Of a stretch of 46,703 nt of DNA, positions 24,072 through 31,034 are shown piece by piece (position 1 is the first letter of the stretch; each line of letters starts with the position of its first letter). The translations under genes were made by a program, and so were the position numbers. Source of the stretch: Cyanobacteriota bacterium. Its GTDB lineage: Bacteria > Acidobacteriota > Vicinamibacteria > Vicinamibacterales > UBA2999. The stretch covers positions 1 through 46,703 of the forward strand of contig JAIEMQ010000049.1 of assembly GCA_019752015.1 (NCBI GenBank), written 5' to 3'. The notes under the pieces were generated by a model. It ran no database searches. It was given only the letters and a program-made list of their open reading frames with translations, and was not told the DNA's origin.

Positions 24072-25348
24072 GACTGGTAGGTGCGCCACAAGCTGACGCA
24101 GTTGATGCCGCCGAATCCGAACGAGTTCTTGAGCATCACGTCGGCCGCGTGATCGACCGGACCATCACGGCACACGTCGAGATCAACTTCCGGATCGAGC
24201 TCGTCGATGTTGATCGATCGATGCAGCTTCCCGGCGCGGAGCTGCAGCAGGCCGGCCACGGTTTCCACGGTCGGCGCCGACCAGCAGCAATGACCGAGCA
24301 TCGACTTGGGCGCGTTGATGCGCAGCCGCGTCGCATGCTTGCCGAAGACGCGCTTGATCGACCGCAGCTCTGTCAGATCGCCGAGCGGCGTCGACGTGGC
24401 ATGCGCGTTGACGTAACCGATGTCTTCAGGACGGAGCCCGGCATCGGCGATGACGCGCGTCATCACGTGGGCTTGCCCTTCTTCCGAAGGCTGCGGCAAA
24501 TGGTTGCCGTCAGAGTTGGCCGCGCAGCCAAGCACTTCCGCATAGATGCGGGCGCCGCGTCGCTTTGCCGCCTCGAGCTCTTCGAGCACCAGCGTCGCGC
24601 CGCCATGCGCCGGCACGAAGCCTTCGCGCCGCGTGTCGTAGGGACGGCTGGCGCGCGCCGGCTCGTCGTTGAATTTCTGGAATGCGATCGCGCCCATCAG
24701 GGCCATCGCGTGCACGTCGATCGGCGCAAATTCCAGGACCGCGCCGACCACCATCGCGACCTCGGCGCCGTGATGGCGAATCTCGTCCACCGCCGCGCGC
24801 AACGAGACGTTGCCGCTCGCGCATGCCGCACCAACCGTATAGATCGGGCCGCGCGCCTGCAGCACTTCCGAGACGCAGCCCGCATGGTCGGTATCGAGCG
24901 AATAGAGCGACGTCATCCCGTCGATGAAGTCGGGCTCCTCCTCGAACTGGATGCGGGTGTTGAATTGATACAGCGCGTTCAGGTTGTGCCCGGCCACGAT
25001 CACGGCCTGGCGGTGCGGGTCGTGGCCGCTCTCGAACAACCCGGCGTCGCGCCAACCGTCGGCCGCGAGCAGCATCGACAGCTTCGTGGTCCACGGCACC
25101 TTGCCCACCAGCTTGCGCAGGCGCTTGTGCACGTCGGGAGGAATCAGCGGCTCGAGGGCGGACAGCTTGGCGGCGACGTTGTAGGCGGACAGATCGCCGC
25201 CGACCTTGCTGTAAATCCGATCGGTAGAAAATGCCTGCCACTGGGAAATCGCCGACCGGCCGGCCATCAAGGCGTCGCTGAACCCGTCGAGCGTGTCGCC
25301 GATCGCAGTGTTGACGCTCATACCGGTGACGACGATCCGCTTATTCAT
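24068..25348 (-). CDS. Beta-ketoacyl-ACP synthase (KAS II-like, divergent)
   Basis: A 426-residue ketosynthase with the Cys-His-His triad intact: Cys176 (GAACASGN), His316 (NAHATSTPLGD) and His353 (MLGHCCWSAP). The last block is unusual, since most family members read 'GHxxGAAG'; here CCWSAP follows the His. Because the active-site Cys is kept, it should condense as well as decarboxylate, unlike the Cys-to-Ser decarboxylases of many beta-branching cassettes. It overlaps the dehydratase gene by 8 bases and FabG by 4. No chain-length-factor partner is present, so it probably works as a homodimer. Confidence 0.92.
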   Translation of the reverse strand: MNKRIVVTGMSVNTAIGDTLDGFSDALMAGRSAISQWQAFSTDRIYSKVGGDLSAYNVAAKLSALEPLIPPDVHKRLRKLVGKVPWTTKLSMLLAADGWRDAGLFESGHDPHRQAVIVAGHNLNALYQFNTRIQFEEEPDFIDGMTSLYSLDTDHAGCVSEVLQARGPIYTVGAACASGNVSLRAAVDEIRHHGAEVAMVVGAVLEFAPIDVHAMALMGAIAFQKFNDEPARASRPYDTRREGFVPAHGGATLVLEELEAAKRRGARIYAEVLGCAANSDGNHLPQPSEEGQAHVMTRVIADAGLRPEDIGYVNAHATSTPLGDLTELRSIKRVFGKHATRLRINAPKSMLGHCCWSAPTVETVAGLLQLRAGKLHRSINIDELDPEVDLDVCRDGPVDHAADVMLKNSFGFGGINCVSLWRTYQS

Positions 25349-25874
25349 CGACGAGGACCTCAGAGATGGCGAACGCGGCCAGCGTGTCGCCGCGCCAGGC
25401 CTGGCCGGTGGCGATCATCGTGTAGTCGTCGTGCGCGACCCGCGCGCACAGCGTGATTTGGTCGCCAGGGTGTAGCGGCGCGACGAAGCTCGCGTGGTGA
25501 ACATGGATGGCGCGCACCGCCTTCGGTGCGAGATCGTCGGGCACGTCGGTGCGCCGGCCCCCGACGAAGTGTGACAAGGTGAGCGCGAGCTGACCTATCG
25601 CCTCGACGAGGAGCACGCCCGGATAGATCGGCGCGGCCGGAAAATGACCCGCGAACCCGAGATCGTCCGCCCGCAACAACCGGTGGCCGCGCACACCGCC
25701 GCTCTCGAGATCGACGATGTCGATGCCGTCGACGAGCAGCATCGGCGCACGGTGCGGCAGGAGCCGCTGCAGGCCGTCGATGCCAATCGACACCGTCGCG
25801 CCCGATCCCGCCGGGACCAGCGGACCGCGCTTCGCCGCGGCGATCAGCGGCCGCAGCCGATCGGGCTCAAGCAC
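25341..25874 (-). CDS. FabZ-like 3-hydroxyacyl-ACP dehydratase
   Basis: A 177-residue hot-dog-fold protein. The FabZ signature is clear: LLPHRAPMLLVDGI, then GHFPAAPIYPGVLLVEAIGQ with the catalytic His in GHFP and Glu in VEAIGQ. It is longer than FabZ (~150) by about 25 residues at the N-terminus. The start is GTG at 25874, inside the end of the acyltransferase gene (8-base overlap). It should remove water from beta-hydroxyacyl-ACP to give the enoyl substrate of the FabI-like reductases. Confidence 0.9.
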   Translation of the reverse strand: MLEPDRLRPLIAAAKRGPLVPAGSGATVSIGIDGLQRLLPHRAPMLLVDGIDIVDLESGGVRGHRLLRADDLGFAGHFPAAPIYPGVLLVEAIGQLALTLSHFVGGRRTDVPDDLAPKAVRAIHVHHASFVAPLHPGDQITLCARVAHDDYTMIATGQAWRGDTLAAFAISEVLVDE

Positions 25875-26871
25875 GGAGCGCCTCCATGGTGGCGGACCAG
25901 TGCGCGCGTGGATCGATCCCCTCGGGCGCGTCGACCCGCACCCGCGGCGTGCCGCGCCAGGTGCGGCCGATCATGTTGTGCAGCACGCCGCCCGGTCCAA
26001 CCTCGATCAAGACGGTCTCCGGGTCAGCCGCGACGATGCGATCGATCGAGTGCTGCCACAACACCGGCTCGCTGACGTGACGCGTCAGGTGTGAAACGAA
26101 CGCGCTCGCGGTGGGATTGGCGATTGGCGCGCCGCCAACGTTTGGCTGGTAGGCCCGCGACGGCACTCGCCACGGCGCGCGCTGCAGCGCCGGCGCGAAG
26201 GCCTGCGCGACCGGCGCCATCATCGGCGAGTGCATCGGCACGCGCCGCTCGATGATCGTAATGTGCGCGAGGTGCTCGTCCTCGAGTGTCGCGGCGGCCC
26301 ACGTCACGGCCGCTGCCGCGCCGGCGATCACGTGCTGCGTCGGCGCATTGATATTGCTGATCGCGATCGGTCCGTGCACGCGCGCCCGCTCGACCACGGC
26401 GGCGACGCTGTCGCGATCGACCGCGAGTACTGTCGCCATGATGCCGGGCGGCGCTTCGTCGTAGCAGCGGCCGCGCTCGTCGACGAGGCGCAAGGCGTCT
26501 TCGAAACCCAGCGCGCCGATGTGGACCAGGTGGCTGTATTCCCCCAGGCTCAGCCCGAGAGAGCCGCCGGCCTCGATGCCTTCGGCCTGCAGCGCCGCCA
26601 GATACATTTGTGTCGCCAGGAAGACGGTGATCTGCGTGTCGCGATTGCTGCGCAGCGTCGCCTCGTCGGCGCCGAGATAGACGGCGGCGCGCTCCTCGCC
26701 CAGCACCTCCCGCGCACGATCGGCAACCTGGTCGGCGGCCGGATGGACGCGTCGCGCCCGCGACAAAATCGTCGCGCCGCCCGAGCTCTGGCCGGGGAAC
26801 ATGAACCACCGCGAGGCCGTTGCCGGCGGCGCGGTGCGCGCCTCGTTCCGATGTAGGATGTGGGTGCCCAT
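25867..26871 (-). CDS. Malonyl-CoA:ACP acyltransferase (FabD/trans-AT type)
   Basis: A 334-residue acyltransferase and first gene of the operon. Seen are FMFPGQSS near residue 23, the nucleophile elbow Gly106-Leu-Ser108-Leu-Gly110 (GLSLGEY, where FabD usually has GHSLGE), a carboxylate-binding Arg candidate at 133-135 (ERGR) and the partner His214 (PMHSP). Loss of His before the Ser is uncommon. It would load malonyl units onto the carrier protein. The gene is divergent from the ECF sigma factor gene with 106 bases between starts, so its promoter must lie there. The start has no clear ribosome site. Confidence 0.9.
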   Translation of the reverse strand: MGTHILHRNEARTAPPATASRWFMFPGQSSGGATILSRARRVHPAADQVADRAREVLGEERAAVYLGADEATLRSNRDTQITVFLATQMYLAALQAEGIEAGGSLGLSLGEYSHLVHIGALGFEDALRLVDERGRCYDEAPPGIMATVLAVDRDSVAAVVERARVHGPIAISNINAPTQHVIAGAAAAVTWAAATLEDEHLAHITIIERRVPMHSPMMAPVAQAFAPALQRAPWRVPSRAYQPNVGGAPIANPTASAFVSHLTRHVSEPVLWQHSIDRIVAADPETVLIEVGPGGVLHNMIGRTWRGTPRVRVDAPEGIDPRAHWSATMEALRA

Positions 26872-26977
26872 CTGACCGGACTATCAGTGGGTATACGCGC
26901 GGCCCCGCCCCGCGGGAAGAAACCAGAAACTAATTTTTTGGCATTCTTCCGAACGCACCTCCTAATTCGTAATTGAG
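26872..26977. promoter_or_regulatory. Shared divergent intergenic region between the operon and the sigma factor gene
   Basis: These 106 bases must hold the promoters of both the minus-strand operon and the plus-strand sigma/CHAT unit. On the minus strand a weak -10-like TATACC, with a 17-base spacer to TTCCCG, ends about 20 bases before the operon start. The plus-strand side has an AT-rich run (AACTAATTTTTTGG) and no clear housekeeping boxes. A motif for the adjacent ECF sigma factor cannot be recognised by eye. Confidence 0.35.
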
Positions 26978-27448
26978 ATGGATTTCGAGTCGCTCTACCG
27001 ACAACATGTGCAGGCGGTGTTCCGTTTCGCAATGAGCATCACGCGGCGCCGCGACATCGCCGAGGACCTCACGTCGGAGGCGTTCCTGGCCCTGCATCGG
27101 GAGATCGACTCGATCGATCCGGCGCAACTGCCGGCGTGGCTGCTGACGGTCGTGCGCAACCGCGCGCGGGACCTGTGGCGTCATCAAGCGATCGAGGAGC
27201 GATACGCCATCGACAAGAAACCTGCCGCGACGCCGGCCGCGCCCCCGCCGTCATCGTTGGAAGAGTGGATTCTGGAGGGCGCCGGACTGAAACCGATTCA
27301 CCGGTTGTGCGTGATGCTGCGCTACGTCTCCGGCATGACGCGGGCCGAGATTGCCGCTGAGATCGGCATCAGCGAGACGCAGGTGAAAGGCCATTTGCAA
27401 TACGCGTTGTCCCTGCTTCGGAAGGCGCATGGAGTGCGCCAGGTATGA
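26978..27448 (+). CDS. ECF-type RNA polymerase sigma factor
   Basis: A 156-residue sigma-70-family factor of the extracytoplasmic type. Region 2 covers residues 1-62 (FESLYRQHVQAVFRFAMSIT, EDLTSEAFLALHR, WLLTVVRNRARDLWR) and region 4 covers about 100-150, with the helix-turn-helix MTRAEIAAEIGISETQVKGH. A proline/alanine-rich linker joins them. Its last bases overlap the next gene (ATGA), so the sigma factor and its partner are made together. In this group the partner usually senses envelope state and holds the sigma factor inactive. Its regulon is unknown, though the divergent operon is an obvious candidate. Confidence 0.93.
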   Translation: MDFESLYRQHVQAVFRFAMSITRRRDIAEDLTSEAFLALHREIDSIDPAQLPAWLLTVVRNRARDLWRHQAIEERYAIDKKPAATPAAPPPSSLEEWILEGAGLKPIHRLCVMLRYVSGMTRAEIAAEIGISETQVKGHLQYALSLLRKAHGVRQV

Positions 27449-28386
27449 GCGAGCCGCGCGATTGGGACGCTGACGAACGCGAGGCACTGGAGGGGCTCGG
27501 CGACGAGCTGGCGGCGATCCGGCGAAAGCACCAGGATGCCCCCTCGCTCGAAATGCTGCGCGCCGCTGAAGCCGACGCCTTGCCGCCGGACCTGAAGGCG
27601 CGCGTCGAGCGTCACCTGCAAGACAGCGCCTGGAGCCGCGCCGTCGTCGACGGCCTGCGCGAGACCGGCGCTGACGATCGTCTCGATGCGCCGTCGGAAG
27701 ATCGGCTGCTCGAGCGGATCATGCGAGCCGCGCAGGCGACGCCGCGCACGCCGTCGCGCCGGTGGGTGCCGGCCATCGCGATCGGCGGTCTGGCACTGGC
27801 GGCAACAGTGTTGATGGCCGTCATGGTGCCACGCCCGGGGCGCGAGACCGCCGTCGCACCGAATGCCGCGCCTGCGCCACCTGGCGTGCAGCCGGCCATC
27901 GTCGACAACGCGCCGATCGCAAAGCCCGATCGGTTCCGGCTCGCCTACGCGAAACCTGACGTCAAGTTGAGTCCATCGGCACTGGCGTGGCGCGGCGACG
28001 CGGCGGCCAACCCGTTTCTGCGCGAGCTCGCCCCTGCGTTCGAGGCGTATCGGGCCGGCGATTACCCGCGCGCGGTCGCGGTCTTCGATCGGCTGTCGGC
28101 CGTGTATCCCGAATCAATCGAAGTGCTGTTCTACCAGGGCGTCAGCCAGATGCTGGCCGGGAACGACGCCGCTGCGATCGGCCCCCTCGAGGCCGCATCG
28201 CGGCTGCGCAACACGACGTTCGCCGATGATGTCGCCTGGTATCTTGCCATCGCGCAGCAGCGGTCCGGGACCGCGAACGCGCGTGCCAGGCTCGTGGCAC
28301 TGTGCCGCGACCCGGGCGTTCACGCGCCGGCCGCGTGCGCGGCGGTCGCGCAACTCGATGCTTCGTCGCCGGCGCCCGGGAAATGA
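27445..28386 (+). CDS. Membrane-anchored TPR protein, probable anti-sigma factor
   Basis: A 313-residue single-pass membrane protein. Residues 1-105 are cytoplasmic and charged, residues 108-129 form one transmembrane helix (WVPAIAIGGLALAATVLMAVM), and a proline/alanine-rich linker leads to a periplasmic part with TPR-like helices (AFEAYRAGDYPRAVAVFDRL, VLFYQGVSQMLAGNDAAAIG). No HxxxCxxC zinc motif is present, so it is not a classical zinc anti-sigma factor. Overlap with the sigma gene and the topology argue for an anti-sigma role; the TPR part may bind the downstream CHAT protein. Confidence 0.75.
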   Translation: MSEPRDWDADEREALEGLGDELAAIRRKHQDAPSLEMLRAAEADALPPDLKARVERHLQDSAWSRAVVDGLRETGADDRLDAPSEDRLLERIMRAAQATPRTPSRRWVPAIAIGGLALAATVLMAVMVPRPGRETAVAPNAAPAPPGVQPAIVDNAPIAKPDRFRLAYAKPDVKLSPSALAWRGDAAANPFLRELAPAFEAYRAGDYPRAVAVFDRLSAVYPESIEVLFYQGVSQMLAGNDAAAIGPLEAASRLRNTTFADDVAWYLAIAQQRSGTANARARLVALCRDPGVHAPAACAAVAQLDASSPAPGK

Positions 28387-31034
28387 TGCGGCGCCGATCG
28401 TTCGCAGGGGCCGTGGTGATTGTGGCCCTGGCCATTGCCGCCGATGCGGCGCAACAGGATAATGCGCAGCTCCTCGACCGCGCTGAGGGCCTGCTGCGCT
28501 CGTCGAATTTTTCCGAGGCTCGGCCACTTTTCGAACAAGCCCTCAAGACCGCGCGCGATGCGGATGTCGAGCCCGACATTGCGCGTGCGCTGCTCGGATT
28601 GGGCCAGGTGGCCCGAGGCGATCGACGCGTGGCCGACGGACGCAGCGGCGTCGTCGAAGCGATCGCCATCCTCGAGCGACTCGACGATCACGCCAGGCTC
28701 GCCGAAGCCAGCAACCTGATGGCGGCGATCGAACAGGCCGCGCGCAACGTCCCCGCGGCGATCCTGCATGCCGAGCGCGCGCTCGCCGTATCCGAGGCGA
28801 ACGGGAATCACCTCGGTATTGCCCACGCGGCGTTTCACCTCGCCGAATTGTCCGGCGACACCGAGGCGCAAGGCCGCCTCTTCGAGCGCGCCGCGGCCAG
28901 CGCGAATGCCGCGGGAGACGAGGCCCTCGAAGGCGTCGCGCTACACCGATTCGGCGATCGGTTGTTCACGGTCGGCCGTTACGAAGAATCGCTGCAGCTG
29001 CTGACCCGCGCCGCGGCCGTCTTCGAACAGGCCAAGCAGACGCTCGATCTCGGCACCGTTTACAACAGCATCGGCCGGGTCTATCGCGCCCACGGCCGTT
29101 ATGACGAGGCGCTCAGATACCAAAAAGCGGCGTTGGAGCTGCACCGTCCTTTCACCACCTCGTTTGCACTGCTGCAAAGCCTGAATGCGGTCTCGTCCGT
29201 TTACCTGCGCTTGAATGATGTGGCCGCATCGAGGTCCTATCTGGATCAGGCACTCGCCCTGGCCGCGTCGCTGCCACCGGGCCCGGCCGTCTCCCGCGCC
29301 GCTGACTTCCTCCGCGCCAACATGGCGGCGCTGTTGATCGATGCGGGCGACATGGCGGCGGCGGCGAAGACCCTCGAAGAGGTGATCGCGAGCGGCCGCG
29401 ATGACTTTCCGACCGTTCGATATGCGCATCTTTCGCAGGCCTACCTCGGCCTCGGTCGTCCCGAGGACGCGTTGGTGGCGGCAGAGCGGTCGGTGGCCCT
29501 GTGCGGCAATGCGATCGTCGAGTGCGTAACCGCTCACAACGCGCTCTCAGATGCGCAAGCTGCGGTCGGCAATCGCGACGCGGCCCTCGCCGAGCTCGCG
29601 CTGACTCTGCGCGGCATTGAAGACCAGCGCGCGCAACTGGTGCCCGCGGATTTCTTCAAGCAGGACTTCTCCGCATCGTACGAACGCGCCTACGGCAGCG
29701 CGATCGCGCGTCAACTCGACGCCGGCGAGGAGCTCGAGGCGTTGCAAACCGGCGAGCTCGCCCGATCGCGTGCCTTCCTCGATTTGCTGGCGAGCAAGTC
29801 GATGGCGCCGGCGAGCGCGTCGGTGCCCACACTGCCGTTGACCTCGCGCGGCGAAGAGTCCCGGGCCGCGTCGCCGTGGACGATGACGCCGTCAACCGCG
29901 GCGGATCTGGTTCGCACCGCCGCGCGATTGGGATCGAGCCTGTTGGTCTACTGGGTGAGCGCGGACGAAACGGTGATCTGGGTCGTCTCGCCGGACGGCC
30001 AGGTCAATGCCCGGCGCGTCAAGGTCACGCGCAGCAAATTGTCGTCGTTGATCCAGGCGACCGCGCCGTTTTCCGACTCGAGGCCCGCAACCGCGGCACC
30101 AATGCCAATGGTGCTGCGTGAATCACCTCGCGCGTGGCGGGAGCTGCACGCGTTGTTAATCGCGCCGGTCAAGCCGCTGTTGCCGAAGACCAGGGGCGCG
30201 CTGCTGACCATCGTGCCGCACGATGCGCTGACGAACTTGAGCTTTGCCGCCCTGAAGGACGAGCGCGGGCGCTACCTGCTCGAGGATTACGCGCTGCATT
30301 ACGCGCCCGCCGGCGCGCTCCTGCAGTTCACCGCGTCGCAGCGCCGCCCGTCACCCCGCAGCGGCGGCATGCTGATGGTGGCGGATCCTGATCCGGCCCG
30401 ACGCTCACGGCTCGATCCCGTCCTGCCGCGGTTGCCCGGCGCGCGCACCGAAGCCGCGGCGATCACGCGACAGATCACTGCCGGCCGCGTGGTGTCGCTG
30501 AACGGAGCGGCCGCCACGGAATCGGCGATCCGCGAACAGGCGCCCGGACGATCGATCCTCCACTTCGCCGCGCATACCGTCGTCAGAGACGACGATCCGT
30601 TCGCGTCGTATCTCGCGCTCGGTCGATCGGCCGGAGGTGAAGACGCTGACGGCATCCTCACGGCGCAGGACGTCTACGGGCTGAAGCTGCGGTCCGATCT
30701 CGTCGTGCTCAGCTCGTGTCGATCGGCGAGCGGCACCATTGCCGGTGATGGCGTCGCGACCTTCGCGCGGGCGTTCTTATACGCCGGCGCCGCGTCGATG
30801 ATCGCGAGCACGTGGGAGGTCGCCGATCAACCGGCCGACCGGCTGCTGCCGGAGTTTTATCGCGCCTGGTTCAACGGCGCCAGCAAAGCCGTGGCGTTGC
30901 GGCAGGCTCAGCTTGGATTGCTGGCGGATCTACGGAACGGGCGCGTTCGGGTCGCGACCGCGATCGGCCCGGTGCCGGTCCCGGAACATCCGGTGTTCTG
31001 GGCCGGCTTCATTCTTTACGGCGAGCCTCAGTAG
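28383..31034 (+). CDS. Secreted TPR-CHAT protein (caspase-like peptidase)
   Basis: An 883-residue exported protein. After a signal peptide (MMRRRSFAGAVVIVALAIAA), roughly residues 30-440 are tetratricopeptide repeats (for example YNSIGRVYRAHGRYDEALRY), followed by a spacer and a C-terminal CHAT domain. The clan CD dyad is present: His731 in ILHFAAH and Cys779 in VLSSCRSASG, plus the family blocks FARAFLYAGAASMIASTW and PVFWAGFILYGEP. It is therefore probably an active caspase/separase-like protease. It overlaps the upstream membrane protein gene (ATGA), forming a sigma/TPR/CHAT unit. The start could be either of two adjacent ATG codons; its substrate is unknown. Confidence 0.9.
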   Translation: MMRRRSFAGAVVIVALAIAADAAQQDNAQLLDRAEGLLRSSNFSEARPLFEQALKTARDADVEPDIARALLGLGQVARGDRRVADGRSGVVEAIAILERLDDHARLAEASNLMAAIEQAARNVPAAILHAERALAVSEANGNHLGIAHAAFHLAELSGDTEAQGRLFERAAASANAAGDEALEGVALHRFGDRLFTVGRYEESLQLLTRAAAVFEQAKQTLDLGTVYNSIGRVYRAHGRYDEALRYQKAALELHRPFTTSFALLQSLNAVSSVYLRLNDVAASRSYLDQALALAASLPPGPAVSRAADFLRANMAALLIDAGDMAAAAKTLEEVIASGRDDFPTVRYAHLSQAYLGLGRPEDALVAAERSVALCGNAIVECVTAHNALSDAQAAVGNRDAALAELALTLRGIEDQRAQLVPADFFKQDFSASYERAYGSAIARQLDAGEELEALQTGELARSRAFLDLLASKSMAPASASVPTLPLTSRGEESRAASPWTMTPSTAADLVRTAARLGSSLLVYWVSADETVIWVVSPDGQVNARRVKVTRSKLSSLIQATAPFSDSRPATAAPMPMVLRESPRAWRELHALLIAPVKPLLPKTRGALLTIVPHDALTNLSFAALKDERGRYLLEDYALHYAPAGALLQFTASQRRPSPRSGGMLMVADPDPARRSRLDPVLPRLPGARTEAAAITRQITAGRVVSLNGAAATESAIREQAPGRSILHFAAHTVVRDDDPFASYLALGRSAGGEDADGILTAQDVYGLKLRSDLVVLSSCRSASGTIAGDGVATFARAFLYAGAASMIASTWEVADQPADRLLPEFYRAWFNGASKAVALRQAQLGLLADLRNGRVRVATAIGPVPVPEHPVFWAGFILYGEPQ

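Larger units (their letters stand above)
13829..26871 (-). other. Biosynthetic operon: dissociated acyl-chain synthesis, beta-branching set and alpha-oxoamine synthase
   Basis: Fourteen intact genes and one remnant run in one direction with overlaps or gaps of at most 25 bases: acyltransferase, FabZ-like dehydratase, ketosynthase, FabG-like reductase, HMG-CoA synthase-like enzyme, two enoyl-CoA hydratase-like proteins, FabI-like SDR, carrier protein, second FabI-like SDR, alpha-oxoamine synthase, SDR, NTF2-like protein, FAD lactone-oxidase-like enzyme, DUF5916 remnant. The HMG-CoA synthase / two hydratases / ketosynthase / carrier protein set matches the known beta-branching cassette of bacterial polyketide pathways. 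There is no modular synthase, thioesterase or phosphopantetheinyl transferase, so the oxoamine synthase is the obvious candidate for chain release. Operon structure is seen directly; the pathway is inferred. Confidence 0.8.

Noticed and set aside
14368-26871. Modular polyketide or non-ribosomal peptide cluster
   Set aside because: All enzymes are single-domain; there are no multidomain synthases, adenylation or condensation domains.
26930-27187. Minus-strand small gene with a good AGGAGG-like site before the operon
   Set aside because: It is antisense to the sigma factor and has no protein-like features apart from a chance purine run.
28383-31034. Possible CRISPR-linked TPR-CHAT protease
   Set aside because: No CRISPR repeats or Cas7-11-type effector are in the window, and the protein has a signal peptide, so it acts outside the cytoplasm.
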